Source: Kitasatospora sp. NBC_00315 (GTDB lineage: Bacteria > Actinomycetota > Actinomycetes > Streptomycetales > Streptomycetaceae). Taken from it: a stretch of DNA of 64,000 nt. The first letter of the stretch is position 1. Every line of letters starts with the position of its first letter. The stretch lies in assembly GCF_041435095.1 (NCBI RefSeq), contig NZ_CP108025.1:7502001-7566000 (forward strand), written 5' to 3'. This document shows positions 1 through 12,900 of the stretch, one piece after another. The position numbers and the translations under genes were made by a program. The notes beneath the pieces were generated by a model. It was not told where the DNA came from and searched no databases. It saw only the letters and a program-made list of their open reading frames with translations.

Positions 1-3000
1 TGCCTTGGGTGTGGCAGAGGGTGGTGAGGTGGTTGATGGTGTCGGTGTCGCCGCTGATGACGATGGAGGTGGGTGTGTTGATGGCGGCGATGGAGATTTT
101 GTCGTCCAGGCCGTTCAGGAGGGGGGTGATTCGGTCTTGGGTGGTGTGGAGGGTGGTCATGGTGCCGGGGGGCATGGTGTGCATGAGGTGGGCGCGGGTG
201 GCGATGAAGCGGGTGGTGTCGGGGAGGGTGAGGATTCCGGCGAGGTGGGCTGCGGTGACTTCTCCGAGTGAGTGTCCGGCGAGGTAGTGGGGGGTGATGT
301 GGTAGGTGTCGGTGAGCAGTCGGTGCAGGGCGACTTGGAGGGCGAACAGTGCGGGTTGGGCGTAGAGCGTCTGGGCGAGTAGCCCGTCACCGTCACCGTT
401 GTCGGTGTTGAGGAGGAGGTCGCGCAGGGGTGCGTCGAGGTGGGGTTCGAAGTGTGCGCAGACTTCGTCCAGGGCGGTGGCGAAGGTGGGGTAGGCCTGG
501 TAGAGGCCGTGGGCCATGCCGGGGTATTGGGTGCCCTGGCCGGAGCAGAGGAACGCGGTCTTTCCATGTGTCCCGCGGGCCGGCGCGATGACGAGGGAGG
601 GGTGGGGTTGTCCGGTGGTGAGGGCGGTGAGGGCGTTCAGGGCCTGATCGCGGTCGGTGGCGATGACGGTGGCGCGGTGTTCGAAGACCGCGCGGCCCGA
701 CGCGAGAGTCGCGCCGACATCGGCGGGGTCGAGGTCGGGGTGGGCGGTGACGTGGGTGTGCAGGGCGGTGGCCTGGGCGTGCAGCGCGGCCTGCGACTTG
801 CCCGAGAGCACCCACACCGACGGCAGCCCCGAAGCCCCCGACCCCGCCGGCTCGACGGCCTTCGGTTCGGGTGCCTCCTCCAGGATCACGTGCGCGTTCG
901 TCCCGCTCACGCCGAACGAGGACACCCCTGCCCGGCGCACGTGATCAGCTTCCGGGGCCCACGGTCGGGCCTCCGTCAGCAGCCGCACATTCCCCGACGC
1001 CCAGTCGACGTGCGACGACGGCTCGTCCACATGCAACGTCCGCGGCAACACGCCGTGACGCAGCGCCATCACCATCTTGATGAGGCCGGCCATGCCGGCC
1101 GCGGCCTGGGTGTGGCCGATGTTGGACTTCACTGAGCCGAGCCACAACGGCTTTTCCTGGGAGCGGTCTTGGCCGTATGTGGTGAGGAGGGCGTGGGCTT
1201 CGATGGGGTCGCCCAGTTTCGTCCCCGTGCCGTGGGCTTCTACCGCGTCGACGTCCGCAGCTGTCAACCCGGCACTGGTGAGGGCCTGGCGGATGACCCG
1301 TTGCTGGGACGGCCCGTTGGGTGCGGTGAGACCGTTGGAGGCGCCGTCCTGGTTCACCGCGCTGCCGCGCATCACCGCCAGTACCCGGTGACCGTTGCGC
1401 CTGGCGTCGGAGAGTCGTTCGACGAGGAGGGTGCCGGCCCCTTCGCTCCAGCTGGTGCCGTCGGCCGCGGAGGCGAAGGGCTTGCACCGTCCGTCGGGGG
1501 CGAGGCCGCGTTGGCGGGAGAACTCGGTGAAGACGCGTGGTGTGGCCATGATGCTGACGCCGCTCGCGAGTGCCATGGTGCACTCGCCGGCGCGTAGGGC
1601 CTGGGCTGCCAGGTGCAGGGCGACCAGGGAGGACGAGCAGGCCGTGTCGACGGTCACCGCCGGGCCTTCGAGGCCGAGGGTGTAGGAGACACGGCCGGAG
1701 ACGACGCTGCCTGCGGTGCCGGTGAGGGTGTAGCCCTCGCTGTCGTCCGGCGTCTTGTGGGTGTGGCCGGCGTAGTCGTGTCCGTTGATGCCGGTGAAGA
1801 CGCCGGTGGAGGTGCCGTGGAGGGTCTGGGGGTTGATGCCGGCGTGTTCGACGGCTTCCCAGGCGGCTTCGAGCAGGAGCCGCTGCTGCGGGTCCATCGC
1901 CAGCGCCTCACGCGGCGAGATCCCGAAGAATCCCGCGTCGAACTCTCCGGCCTCGTACAGGAATCCGCCGTGCCTCGTGTAGGAGGTGCCCGGGTGATCC
2001 GGGTCGGAATGGAAGAGGCTCTCCAGGTCCCAGCCCCGGTCGGCGGGGAACTCCCCGATCGCGTCGCCACCGGAGGCGAGGAGCTGCCAGAGATCCTCGG
2101 GTGACGTGACTCCGCCGGGGAAGCGACAGGCCATGCCGACGATCGCGATCGGCTCGTCGGCCTCGCTGCGAGGTGCCGGTACCGGCGCGTCGACGGAGTC
2201 CGAGCGCGTGCCCGTCAGCTCGGCCTGCAGGAAGGCGGCGAGCCTGGACGGGGTGGGGTGGTCGAAGACCAGCGAGACGGGCAGGTGGAGGCCGGTCTCC
2301 TTGCCGATCCGATTGCGGAGGTCGACGGCGGTGAGCGAGTCGAAGCCGAGCGCGCGGAAGGCCTGGTCGGGCGCGAGCGCACCGGGGTTCGCGTGCCGGA
2401 GTACCGCCGCCGCGTGCGACCGCACCAGGTCGAGCAGAGCCGCCCGCTGGTCGGAGGCGGACTGTTGGCGGAGCGTGCCGCGGAGGTCGACCGTCGTGGG
2501 CCGGGCCTTGGTACTGGCGGTGCGTCCACCGGTGGTCGAGGCGATGAGGTCATGGACGACAGGGGTGTCCTCGATTGTCGTCCAGTCGATGTCGGCGATC
2601 ACCACGCCCGGTCGCTTGCTGGCGATGGCCCGGACGGCCGCGGCGGCGGCGAGCCTGGGGGGCATCGCGCGGAAGCCCCGGCGGCCGAGGTTCGCGCGGG
2701 CCCGGTCCGAGTCGGCGAGTCCTTTTCCTTGCCAGGTGCCCCAGTTGATGGTGGTGGCGGGGAGGCCGTGGGTGTGGCGGTGGTGGGCGAGGGCGTCGAG
2801 GTGGGCGTTGGCGGCGGCGTAGTTGGCTTGGCCGGGGGCGCCGAGGGTGGAGGCGGCTGAGGAGTAGAGGACGAAGTGGGTGAGGGGGAGGTGTTGGGTG
2901 TGGTGGTGGAGGAGTTGGGCGGTGTGGGCTTTGGCTTGGAGGACGTTGTTGAGTTGGGTGGGGGTGAGGTTGGTGAGGGTGGCGTCGTCGAGGGTTCCGG

Positions 3001-6000
3001 TGGTGTGGATGAGGGTGGTGAGGGGGTGGTGGGTGGGGATTTGGTTGAGGAGGTTGGTGATGTGGTGGGGGTTGGTGAGGTCGCAGGTGGTGATGGTGGT
3101 GGTGGTGCCGAGTTGGGTGAGGTGGTGTTGGAGTTGGGTGGTTTTGGGGTGGTTGGGGTTGGTGCGGGTGGTGAGGTGGATGTGGTGGTGGCCGTTTTTG
3201 GCGAGGTGGGTGGCGAGGTGGTGGGTGAGGGCTCCGGTGGCGCCGGTGATGAGGGTGGTGCCGTGGGGGTTGGGGGGTGTGGTGGGGGTGGGGGTGAGGG
3301 TGGTGGGGGTGAGGTGGCGGGTGTGGGTGGTGTTGTGGCGGATGGTGGTGTTGTGGTGGGGGTGGGGGTGGGTGATGGTGGTGATGAGTTGGGTGAGGGT
3401 GGTGGGGGTGGGGGTGTGGGGGAGGTCGATGTGGCCTCCGGTGTGGGTGGGGTGTTCGTGGTGGGTGGTGCGGGCGAGTCCGATGGTTTGGGCTTGGGTG
3501 GGGTGGGTGAGTGGGTCGGTGGGGTGGGTGGTGGTGGCTTGGGTGGTGAGGTACCAGAGGGGGGTGGGGGGTTGGGTTTGGGTGTGGGTTTGGGTGAGGG
3601 TGAGGTTGTGGTGGGTGCCGGTGGGGGTGTGGGGGTGGTGGGGGTGGGGTGTTTCGTCGAGGGCGAGGAGGGTGAGGACGGCGGTGATGGGGGTGGGGGT
3701 GTTGTGGTGGGCTTGGTGGTAGGCGTGGTGGGTGTTGGTGGTGGGGGTGAGTGGGAGGGGGATGGGGGTGATGTTGTGGTGGGGGAGGTTGGTGAGGAGG
3801 TTGGTGATGTGGGGGTGGTTGGTGTGGGTGTGGGGGTAGGCGATGAGCCAGGTGGTGGGGGTGGTGGGTTGGGTGGTGGGGAGGTGGAGGGGTTTCCAGG
3901 TTTCTTGGTAGGTCCAGGTGTTGATGTGTGCGTCGTCGCGTTGGCGTTGGTGCCAGGTGGAGAGCGCGGGCAGGACGTCGTTCAGTGTCGCGGACGGTGG
4001 TAGATCCAGCGTCGCGGAAACACTCGCCAAGTCCTCGGAGGCCACCGCCTGCCAGAACTCCGTCTCAGGAGGCGATAGTTCGGCGGAACCGGCACTCCTT
4101 GCCGCTCCGTGGGCCGCATCCCGCGGACCGTCGGTGGACGGACGCAAGGCCTCCCGCCAGTAGTGCTCGCGTTGGAAGGCGTACGTCGGGAGGTCCACGT
4201 GTCGTGGCGTGTGCCCGAGTCCGTCGTAGTGGTGGCGCCAGACCTCGGTGCCGGCGGATCCGTTCACGTGCAGATGGGCGAGGGAGGTGAGGAAGCGGGT
4301 GGTGTCGTGGTCGTGGCGGCGGAGGGTGCCGATGGCGGTGAGGTCGTGGTGGTGGTGGTCTTCGATGGCGGGGGTGAGGGTGGGGTGGGGGCTGGTCTCG
4401 ATGAACGTGCGGTGGCCGGCGGCTGCGAGGGTGGTGATGGCTTGGGTGAAGCGGACGGGCCGGCGCAGGTTGCGGTACCAGTAGCCGGCGTCGAGGGTGG
4501 TGGTGTCGAGCCAGGCGTCGTCGACGGTGGAGTAGAACGGCACTGTCGATGCGACGGGCGTGATGTCGCCGAGGGTGTTGAGGAGTTCGCGTTCGACGGT
4601 TTCGGTGTGCGGGCAGTGGGAGGCGTAGTCGACGGGCACGCGTCGTGCGCGGGTGTCGGTGCCGGCGTGGTGCGCGAGGAGCTCGTCCAGCGCGTCGGTG
4701 TCACCGGAGACGGTGGTGGCCTGGGGGCCGTTGAACGCCGCCACCCACAGTCGCCCCGCCCACCGCGCATCGATCAGGGCTTGTACGGTGTCGGCGGGTT
4801 GGGCGATGGAGGCCATGGCGCCTCGGCCGCGCAGCATCGCCAGGGCACGTGAGCGCAGGGCGACGACCTTGGCGGCGTCGTCCAGGCTGAGCGCCCCGCA
4901 GACGTGGGCGGCGGCGATCTCGCCCTGCGAGTGCCCGAGCACCGCGTCCGGCTCGATACCGTAGGAGCGCCACAGGGCGGCCAGCGACACCATCACGGAG
5001 AACAGCACCGGCTGGACGATGTCGGCCTGTTCCCAGGCGGGGTCCTCCGCGTCGCGGTGCAGCATGTCCGTCAGCGACCAGGTCACCCACGGCGCCAGGG
5101 CCTTCTCACACGCCGCGATCCGCTCCGCGAACACCGGCGAGGTACGCAGCAGATCCAGACCCATACCCGCCCACTGCCCACCCTGACCGGGGAACACGAA
5201 CACCACAGCCCCGCTGTCACCTTGGGTGTCCGCCCGGCCCTCGGTCAGACACGGATGGGGGTCGCCGGCGGCCAGCGCCTCCAGCGCCCGCAGGAACCCC
5301 GGACGATCCGGGGCGACGACCACCGCCCGATGCGTCAGCGCCGCCCGCCCCCGGGCCAGTCCCGCACCGATGTCGGCGAGTTCGACAGCCTCCGTGTCGT
5401 CCCCGGTCGTCTCCCCGGCCCGAACGAAGCGGGCCAGTACCGCCGCCTGTGCCCGCAGCCCGGCCTCGGACCGTCCGGATACCACCCACGGCAAGGCCGA
5501 CGGGACCGGCAGCGGCAGTTCACCGTCCGCCTCCGGTTCCTCGCCGTCCGCCTCTTCCAGGATCACGTGGGCGTTGGTCCCACTCACGCCGAATGAGGAG
5601 ACCCCGGCCCGCCGTGGTTCGCCGGCCTCCACCGCCGGCCACTCCACGGCGTCCGTCAGCAGCCTTACGGCGCCCGCCGCCCAGTCCACCTGCGGGGACG
5701 GCTCGTCCACGTGCAACGTCCGCGGCAACGACCCGTGCCGCAACGCCATCACCATCTTGATCACCCCGCCCACTCCGGCGGCGGCCTGGGTATGGCCGAT
5801 GTTGGACTTCACCGACCCGAGCCACAAGGGCCGTTCCTCGGAGCGGTCTTGGCCGTAGGTGGCGAGGAGGGCGTGCGCCTCGATCGGGTCGCCCAGCCGT
5901 GTTCCCGTGCCGTGGCCCTCGACCACGTCGACGTCCGTCGGCGACAGGCCGGCGCTCGCCAGGGCGTCGCGGATCACCCGCTCCTGCGCGGGGCCGTTGG

Positions 6001-6931
6001 GGGCGGTGAGACCGTTCGAGGCGCCGTCCTGGTTCACCGCGCTCCCCCGCACCACGGCCAGCACCCGGTGCCCCAACCGCCTTGCGTCCGCGAGGCGTTC
6101 GACCAGCAGCAGGCCGGCGCCCTCGGCGAACCCGGTGCCGTCGGCCGCCGCCGCGTAGGCCTTGCACCGGCCGTCCGCCGACAGACCGCGCTGTCGCGCG
6201 AACTGGACGAACAGGCGCGGGGTGGCCATCACGGACACGCCACCGGCCAGGGCGAGGTCGCACTCGCCCGCGCGCAGGGCCTGGCAGGCGAGGTGCAGCG
6301 CGACCAGGGAGGAGGAGCAGGCGGTGTCGACGGTGATCGCCGCGCCTTCGAGGCCGAGGCTGTAGGCGATGCGGCCGGACGCGATGCTGGCGGCTCCGCC
6401 GTCGCCGACGTAGCCCTCCAGTTCCGGGTCGTCGCCGTGATCGGTGGCGTAGTCGTGGTACATCACGCCCGTGAAGATGCCGACCCGGGAGCCGTGGGCC
6501 GAGGACGGGTCGATCCCGGCGCGTTCGAAGGCCTCCCAGGAGGTCTCCAGCAGGATTCGCTGCTGGGGGTCCGTCGCCAGCGCCTCGCGCGGTGAGATCC
6601 CGAAGAAGCCGGCGTCGAACTCCCCCGCGTCGTGGAGGAAACCGCCGTGCCGGGTGTACGACGTCCCGGGCTGCTCGGGGTCGGGGTCGTAGAGGGCGTC
6701 CAGGTCCCAGCCGCGGTCGGTGGGGAAGGGCCCGATCGCATCCCCGCCGGACGCGACGAGGTCCCACAGGTCCTCCGGTGTCCGCACCCCGCCCGGGAAG
6801 CGACAGGCCATCCCCACGACGGCGATCGGCTCCCGGCTCGCCGCCTCCAGCTCGGTGACGCGCTCGCGTGAGCGGTGCAGGTCGGCGGTGACCCACTTGA
6901 GGTAGTCGAGGAGCTCGTCGTCATTCTCCAC
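1..6931 (-). CDS. Modular type I polyketide synthase, modules 2 and 3 (C-terminus beyond window)
   Basis: The frame stays open from GTG 6931 to the window edge, so the C-terminus is missing. The N-terminus is a class 1a-type docking coiled coil (starts [19 protein letters not shown]). Module 2: KS near residues 35-460 (TACSSS, HGTGT, KSNIGH), AT near 575-870 with GHSQGE and the YASH motif of methylmalonyl-specific ATs, then directly a KR (GATGAL near 1232, LDD so B-type, NYAAANA) with no DH, and an ACP (LGFDSL near 1530). Module 3: KS from about 1594 with an intact TACSSS, then an AT with GHSLGE cut by the edge. Its [18 protein letters not shown] style resembles malonyl-type ATs, but the deciding specificity motif lies outside. 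The start overlaps the upstream PKS stop by 11 nt, and the matching docking ends imply consecutive subunits. An AAGG-type ribosome site precedes the GTG. The ATG 7 nt further in is out of frame. Confidence 0.95.
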   Translation of the reverse strand, partial: MENDDELLDYLKWVTADLHRSRERVTELEAASREPIAVVGMACRFPGGVRTPEDLWDLVASGGDAIGPFPTDRGWDLDALYDPDPEQPGTSYTRHGGFLHDAGEFDAGFFGISPREALATDPQQRILLETSWEAFERAGIDPSSAHGSRVGIFTGVMYHDYATDHGDDPELEGYVGDGGAASIASGRIAYSLGLEGAAITVDTACSSSLVALHLACQALRAGECDLALAGGVSVMATPRLFVQFARQRGLSADGRCKAYAAAADGTGFAEGAGLLLVERLADARRLGHRVLAVVRGSAVNQDGASNGLTAPNGPAQERVIRDALASAGLSPTDVDVVEGHGTGTRLGDPIEAHALLATYGQDRSEERPLWLGSVKSNIGHTQAAAGVGGVIKMVMALRHGSLPRTLHVDEPSPQVDWAAGAVRLLTDAVEWPAVEAGEPRRAGVSSFGVSGTNAHVILEEADGEEPEADGELPLPVPSALPWVVSGRSEAGLRAQAAVLARFVRAGETTGDDTEAVELADIGAGLARGRAALTHRAVVVAPDRPGFLRALEALAAGDPHPCLTEGRADTQGDSGAVVFVFPGQGGQWAGMGLDLLRTSPVFAERIAACEKALAPWVTWSLTDMLHRDAEDPAWEQADIVQPVLFSVMVSLAALWRSYGIEPDAVLGHSQGEIAAAHVCGALSLDDAAKVVALRSRALAMLRGRGAMASIAQPADTVQALIDARWAGRLWVAAFNGPQATTVSGDTDALDELLAHHAGTDTRARRVPVDYASHCPHTETVERELLNTLGDITPVASTVPFYSTVDDAWLDTTTLDAGYWYRNLRRPVRFTQAITTLAAAGHRTFIETSPHPTLTPAIEDHHHHDLTAIGTLRRHDHDTTRFLTSLAHLHVNGSAGTEVWRHHYDGLGHTPRHVDLPTYAFQREHYWREALRPSTDGPRDAAHGAARSAGSAELSPPETEFWQAVASEDLASVSATLDLPPSATLNDVLPALSTWHQRQRDDAHINTWTYQETWKPLHLPTTQPTTPTTWLIAYPHTHTNHPHITNLLTNLPHHNITPIPLPLTPTTNTHHAYHQAHHNTPTPITAVLTLLALDETPHPHHPHTPTGTHHNLTLTQTHTQTQPPTPLWYLTTQATTTHPTDPLTHPTQAQTIGLARTTHHEHPTHTGGHIDLPHTPTPTTLTQLITTITHPHPHHNTTIRHNTTHTRHLTPTTLTPTPTTPPNPHGTTLITGATGALTHHLATHLAKNGHHHIHLTTRTNPNHPKTTQLQHHLTQLGTTTTITTCDLTNPHHITNLLNQIPTHHPLTTLIHTTGTLDDATLTNLTPTQLNNVLQAKAHTAQLLHHHTQHLPLTHFVLYSSAASTLGAPGQANYAAANAHLDALAHHRHTHGLPATTINWGTWQGKGLADSDRARANLGRRGFRAMPPRLAAAAAVRAIASKRPGVVIADIDWTTIEDTPVVHDLIASTTGGRTASTKARPTTVDLRGTLRQQSASDQRAALLDLVRSHAAAVLRHANPGALAPDQAFRALGFDSLTAVDLRNRIGKETGLHLPVSLVFDHPTPSRLAAFLQAELTGTRSDSVDAPVPAPRSEADEPIAIVGMACRFPGGVTSPEDLWQLLASGGDAIGEFPADRGWDLESLFHSDPDHPGTSYTRHGGFLYEAGEFDAGFFGISPREALAMDPQQRLLLEAAWEAVEHAGINPQTLHGTSTGVFTGINGHDYAGHTHKTPDDSEGYTLTGTAGSVVSGRVSYTLGLEGPAVTVDTACSSSLVALHLAAQALRAGECTMALASGVSIMATPRVFTEFSRQRGLAPDGRCKPFASAADGTSWSEGAGTLLVERLSDARRNGHRVLAVMRGSAVNQDGASNGLTAPNGPSQQRVIRQALTSAGLTAADVDAVEAHGTGTKLGDPIEAHALLTTYGQDRSQEKPLWLGSVKSNIGHTQAAAGMAGLIKMVMALRHGVLPRTLHVDEPSSHVDWASGNVRLLTEARPWAPEADHVRRAGVSSFGVSGTNAHVILEEAPEPKAVEPAGSGASGLPSVWVLSGKSQAALHAQATALHTHVTAHPDLDPADVGATLASGRAVFEHRATVIATDRDQALNALTALTTGQPHPSLVIAPARGTHGKTAFLCSGQGTQYPGMAHGLYQAYPTFATALDEVCAHFEPHLDAPLRDLLLNTDNGDGDGLLAQTLYAQPALFALQVALHRLLTDTYHITPHYLAGHSLGEVTAAHLAGILTLPDTTRFIATRAHLMHTMPPGTMTTLHTTQDRITPLLNGLDDKISIAAINTPTSIVISGDTDTINHLTTLCHTQG
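2750..3930. other. Strand-skewed block: plus strand almost only G and T, inside the module 2 KR
   Basis: For about 1.2 kb the plus strand is nearly devoid of C and poor in A, so the coding (minus) strand is built mostly from A and C. The codons used are chiefly ACC, CAC, CTC, CCC, AAC, CAA and ATC, and the protein becomes rich in Thr, His, Pro, Asn and Gln while keeping KR motifs (GATGAL, LDD, NYAAANA). Neighbouring KS and ACP segments have ordinary composition. A weaker form appears in the module 3 AT at 1-560. Confidence 0.85.
4157..5206 (-). repeat. AT-domain repeat, copy in module 2
   Basis: This roughly 1050-nt segment covers most of the module 2 AT and its post-AT linker. It is almost base-for-base the same as 9930-10976 in module 1, with a 3-nt indel (HHH versus DD just after the TPAIED motif) and scattered substitutions. 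Similarity falls off sharply at both ends, which fits gene conversion or a recent domain duplication. Confidence 0.9.
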
Positions 6932-9900
6932 GAGGGGTCGCCTTGCCTTTCGGGTCGGGGGTGCGCTGGTCGAGGGGGGAGCGGGACGAGGGCGGGGAGT
7001 CGCGCCGGGGTTCGCGGCCGAGTTCGCGATCGATGAAGGCGAAGAGCTCGTCGCGCGAGGCGCCGGCGAGTCTCTCGGTGGTCCCGCGGCCGGTGGTCCC
7101 GTGACCGTCGGCGTCGTGATCGTCGGCCGCCGGGTGGGACCGCCCCGGTTCCGGCGCCCGATCGGCACGCGCCGGGGCCGGGGCGGGCACCGAGGCCGCG
7201 AGCGCCAGCAGGCGCGCCGCCACTCCGGCCGCCGCCAACTCCTGGACGGGAACGCCGTTCATCGCGGCCTCCAGCCTTTCGAGCGCGGTGAGTGCCGACG
7301 AGACCGCCGCGGGCCGGGGAAGGTCCGTGGGTGCGGGGCCGGGCGAGCATCGGTCGACGAGGTGCCGCGCGAGGGCCGAGGGCGTGGGGTGGTCGAAGAC
7401 CAGGGTGGCCGGCAGGCGCACGCCGGCCGCCGCGTTGAGCTGGTTGCGGAGCTCGACGGCCATCAGCGAGTCGAAGCCGAGGTCACGGAAGCTGCGCTCG
7501 CCGTCCACCGCCTCCGGGCCGGCCGCACCCAGGACCCGCGCCACGTGCAGGCGGACGAGCCGGGAGACGGTGGTGGTCCGCTTCCGCCCGTCCAGACCGG
7601 CCAGCGTCTCGCTCAGGGGCGCGCTCCGGCGGCCGGGTCCGGTCCGTCGGCCGGCCTCGGACACCCCGGGGGTGTGGAGGAGGCGGCGCAGAACGGGCGG
7701 GGCGTCGGAGGTCCGGCGCAGCGCCGGCAGGTCGAGGCGGGCCGGCACCAGGACGGCGCGGTCCAGGGCGAGGGCTGTGTCGAAAAGGGTCAGACCGGTG
7801 TCGGAGGGGAGCGGGGTCAGGCCGTTGCGGGCCATCCGCCGCAGGTCGACGGAACCGAGGTGCCCGGTCAGGCCACCGGTCTGCTCCCAGAGGCCCCAGG
7901 CCAGGGAGGTGGCCGGGAGGCCTCGGGCGCGACGATGACCGGCGAGCGCGTCGAGGAAGGCGTTCGCGGCGGCGTAGTTGGCCTGCCCGGGCGTGCCGAG
8001 GGTGGCGGCGGCGGATGAGAAGAGGACGAACGCGGCGAGCGGCAGGTCGCGGGTGAGGTCGTGGAGGTGGAGTGCGGCGTCGGCCTTGGCCCGGAGGACG
8101 TGGCCGAGCCGCTCGGGGGTGAGCGAGGCGAGCACTCCGTCGTCCAGCACGCCGGCGGTGTGCAGCACGGCGGTCAGCGGGTGCTCGGCCGGGACGGTCG
8201 CGAGGACGGCGGAGAGCGCCGCGCGGTCGCCGGCGTCGCAAGCCGTGACGGTGACGGAGGCGCCGAGGGAGGCGAGTCGGTCCCGCAGTTCGGCGGCGCC
8301 GGGGGCGGCAGGGCCGCCGCGGCTGACGAGGAGCAGCCGCCGCACGCCGTGCGCGGTGACGAGGTGCCGGGCGAACAGCCCACCGAGGCTGCCGGTTCCA
8401 CCGGTGACGAGGACGGTTCCGGCCGGGTCCCACACCGGCGGCCGGCCGGTGGCAGCGGTGGAGCGGACGAGTCGGGGAATCCTCAGCTCGCCTCCCCGGA
8501 GGGCGAGTTGCGGCTCTCCGGAGGCCAGTGCCCGCTCCACCAGGTGGCCGGGGAACGGACCGTCGCCGCCCGCACCGTCGAGGTCCAGCAGTACGAGCCG
8601 CCCGGGGTGCTCGCTCTGCGCGGAGCGCACCAGCCCCCAGAGCGCCGCCGTGACGGGGTCGGTGACCGGTTCGTCCGGGGTGCAGCCCACCGCGCCCCGC
8701 GTCAGCAGGATGAGCCTGGTCTCGGTCAGGCCGTCCTCGCCGAGCCAGGCCCGGACGAGGTCGAGTCCGCGTCGGCAGGTCTCGTGCAGGTTGGCCACGT
8801 CGAGGGGCCGGCCCTCGCCGCCGACGGGGACCAGGACGGCCGCGGGGGCGGACGTGCCCCCGGTGACCGCCTGCGCGAGGGCCGCGACGGTCGGGTACGG
8901 ACGGTAGGGCGGCTGCGTGGCCCCCAGGACGGCGATGGCCTCCGCATCGGGGGCGGGGGCGGTGACCGCCGGGAGCGGGAGCCAGTCGAGCCGGAACAGC
9001 GCATCGCGCGAGCTTGTCGCGGAGCGGGCCGCCGCGTGCAGGCGCTCGGTGGAGGCGGGCCGCAGTGCCAGCGCCCCCACGGAGAGGACCGGCTCCCCGG
9101 TAGCCGCCGTGGCGGTGATGGAGACGCTACCGCCCCCGGCGGGTGCGAGACGAACCCGTAGGGTGCCGGTCGCGGGGGCATGGAGCGTCACGCCGGTCCA
9201 GGAGAAGGGCAGGGGGCGGGCCGGCACGTCCTTGAGGAACCCGAGGACGAGCGGGTGCAGGGCGGCGTCCAGCAGGGCGGGGTCGACCAGGAACGCGGAG
9301 CGGTCCTCGGACAGGGCCACCTCGGCGAAGACCTCCTCCCCGCGCTGCCACACCGCGCGCAGCCCCTGGAACGACGGCCCGTACCCGAACCCGTCCTCGG
9401 CCAGCCGGGCGTAGCACCGGACCGCGTCGCCGTGCTGCCCGGGGAGTACGGGCACGGCCCCCGGCGGGGGCCAGGCGCCGGTGAGGTCGGGCAGCGGAGC
9501 GGCGGGGGTGGGCGCGCCGGTGCCGAGGACACCGACGGCGTGGTGCTGCCAGGGGTCGTCGGGGAGGGCGTTCTCGGAGCGGGAGGAGACGGTGAGCGAG
9601 CGGAGGCCGGTGTCGTCGGGTCGGGTGACGCGGACCTGGAGGTCGATCGTGCCGTCCTCGGGGAGGACCAGGGGATTCTGCAGGGTGAGTTCGCGGATCT
9701 CGCCCGACTCGGCGCAGTGGAGGGCGAGTTCGAGGAGAGCCGTGCCGGGGAGGAGGGTGATGCCGTCCACGGCGTGGTCGGCGAGCCAGGAGTGGCTGCG
9801 CAGGGAGAGGCGGCCGGTGTGGAGTCGACCGCCGCCGTCGGCGAGCTCGACGGCGGCACCGAGGAGGGGGTGGGCGGAGTCGCGCAGGCCGGCGGTGGTC

Positions 9901-12900
9901 ACGTCTCCCTGCCCGGCGAGGGAGTCGAACCAGTAGTGCTCGCGTTGGAAGGCGTACGTCGGGAGGTCCACGTGTCGTGGCGTGTGCCCGAGTCCGTCGT
10001 AGTGGTGGCGCCAGACCTCGGTGCCGGCGGATCCGTTCACGTGCAGATGGGCGAGGGAGGTGAGGAAGCGGGTGGTGTCGTGGTCGTGGCGGCGCAGGGT
10101 GCCGATGGCGGTGAGGCCGTCGTCGTGGTCTTCGATGGCGGGGGTGAGGGTGGGGTGGGGGCTGGTCTCGATGAACGTGCGGTGCCCCTCGGCTGTGAGG
10201 GTGGTGATGGCCTGGGTGAAGCGGACGGGCCGGCGAAGGTTGCGGTACCAGTAGCCGGCGTCCAGGGTGGTGGTGTCGAGCCAGGCGTCGTCGACGGTGG
10301 AGTAGAACGGCACGGTCGATGCGACGGGCGTGATGTCGCCGAGAGTGTCGAGGAGTTCGCGTTCGACGGTCTCGGTGTGCGGGCAGTGGGAGGCGTAGTC
10401 GACGGGCACGCGCCGTGCGCGGGTGTCGGTGCCGGCGTGGTGCGCGAGGAGCTCGTCCAGCGCGTCGGTGTCACCGGAGACGGTGGTGGCCTGGGGGCCG
10501 TTGAACGCCGCCACCCACAGTCGCCCCGCCCACCGCGCATCGATCAGGGCTTGTACGGTGTCCGCGGGTTGGGCGACCGACGCCATGGCGCCGCGGCCGC
10601 GCAGCACCGCCAGGGCACGCGAGCGCAGGGCGACGACCTTGGCGGCGTCGTCCAGGCTGAGCGCCCCGCAGACATGGGCGGCGGCGATCTCGCCCTGCGA
10701 GTGCCCGAGCACCGCGTCCGGCTCCATACCGTAGGAGCGCCACAGAGCGGCCAGCGACACCATCACCGAGAACAGCACCGGCTGGACGATGTCGGCCTGC
10801 TCCCAGGCGGGGTCCTCCGCGTCGCGGTGCAGCATGTCCGTCAGCGACCAGGTCACCCACGGCGCCAGGGCCTTCTCACACGCCGCGATCCGCTCCACGA
10901 ACACCGGCGAGGTACGCAGCAGATCCAGACCCATACCCGCCCACTGCCCACCCTGACCGGGGAACACGAACACCACCTGACCGTGACCGCCCCCCACGCT
11001 CCCCTGTGTGACGGACACGTGCGGCTCGCCGGCAGCCAACGCCTCCAGTGCCCCCACGAACTCCTCGCGCTGCGCGGCGACGACCACCGCCCGGTGCTCC
11101 AGCGCCGCCCGCCCCCGCGCCAACCCCGCACCCACGGACGCGATCTGGACCGCGGGGGTGGCCAGGACGAAGTCCCGCAGACCCCGCGCCTGCGCCCGCA
11201 GCGCCGCCTCCGACCGGGCCGACAACACCCACGGCACCGGGTCCCCGGCGTCCACCACGTCCACCACGAGTTCCTCGGCGGCCTCCGGCGCCTCCTCCAG
11301 GATCACGTGCGCGTTCGTCCCGCTGATGCCGAAGGACGACACCCCGGCCCGCCGCACCCGCGCCTCGTCCCGCACCCACGGCCGCGCCTGCGTCAGCAGC
11401 CGCACGTCCCCCACCGTCCAGTCGACCTGCGGCGACGGCTCATCCACGTGCAACGTCCCCGGCAGCACACCCTTCTGCAAGGCCATCACCGCCTTGATGA
11501 CCCCGCCGACTCCCGCCGCCGCCATGGTGTGCCCGATGTTCGACTTGAGCGACCCGAGCCACAACGGCCGGTCCGCAGGGCGGCCCTGACCGTAGGCGGC
11601 GAGGAGTGCCTGCGCCTCGATCGGGTCGCCGAGCCTCGTCCCCGTCCCGTGCCCCTCCACCAGGTCGACATCGGTGGCCGCCAGCCCCGCGTCCGCCAGG
11701 GCGTCGTGGATCACCCGTTCCTGTGCCGACCCGTTGGGCGCCGTCAGTCCGTTGGATGCGCCGTCCTGGTTGGCCGCGCTGCCGCGCACCACCGCCAGCA
11801 CCCGGTGCCCCAACCGCCGTGCGTCGGAGAGGCGTTCGACGAGCAGCAGGCCCACGCCCTCGCTCCAGCCCGTCCCGTCGGCCGCTGCCGCGTACGCCTT
11901 GCACCGGCCGTCCGTCGACAGGCCCCGCTGCTTGGAGAACTCGACGAACATGCCGGGGGTGGGCATCACTGTGACCCCGCCGGCCAGCGCCAGGTCGCAC
12001 TCGCCCGCGCGCAGCGACCGGCCGGCCAGGTGCAGCGCGACCAGGGAGGAGGAGCAGGCCGTCTCGACGGACACCGCCGGGCCCTCCAGGCCGAGGGTGT
12101 ACGCGATGCGGCCCGAGGCGACGCTGGGCAGCATGCCGGTGAGGACGTGGCCTTGCAGGTCGGCGGCGCCGTGGGAGGCGTCGCCCAGGCTGGGTCCGTA
12201 GCCGAGCGGCAGGAGTCCTGCGAAGACGCCCGTCCGGGACCCGCGCAGTTGCGTCGGGTCGATACCGGCGCGTTCGACGGCCTCCCAGGCGTTCTCCAGC
12301 AGGAGCCGCTGCTGCGGGTCCATCGCCAGTGCCTCCCGCGGCGAGATCCCGAAGAAGCCGGCGTCGAACTCGCCTGCGTCGTGCAGGAATCCGCCGTGTC
12401 GGGTGTAGGAGGTGCCCGGGTGGTCGGGGTCGGGGTGGTGGAGGGCGTCCAGGTCCCAGCCGCGGTCCGCCGGGAACTCGCCGATCGCGTCCCCGCCCGA
12501 CGCCACCAGCTCCCACAGCCCCTCCGGCGTGCGCACCCCTCCCGGGAAGCGGCAGGCCATCCCGATGATGGCCAGCGGTTCCCGGTCCTCACCGGCGCGG
12601 GCGGCGCCCCGCGCCGGTTCCAACGGGCCGCTGTCGTCGGCATCGCCGAGCGCCAGGCGGCGCAGCCGGGTGGCGAGCGCTGCCGGCGTCGGGTGGTCGA
12701 AGAGTGTCGCCACCGGCAGTCGTAGTCCGGTCGTTGCGCGGAGCCGGGTGATGAGGAGGACGGCGCCGGCGGAGTCGCAGCCGAGGTCGGCGAAGGTGGC
12801 GGAGGCCTTGAGCCGGTCGGCAGGCCGGCGGCCGTCGGAGACGAGGAGGGTGTCGAGCTCGGTCTGGACGAGGTCGAGCAGGAACCGCTCCTGCTGCGTG

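Noticed and set aside
2876-4003. Long plus-strand open frame coding Gly/Val repeats
   Set aside because: It is the antisense of the strand-skewed KR block. Its low-complexity Gly/Val/Glu sequence is a by-product of G/T-rich DNA.
9180-12725. Plus-strand open frame of about 1180 codons
   Set aside because: Antisense to PKS module 1. The absence of stops follows from high GC; no domain is recognisable, and the minus strand carries full KS, AT and DH motifs.
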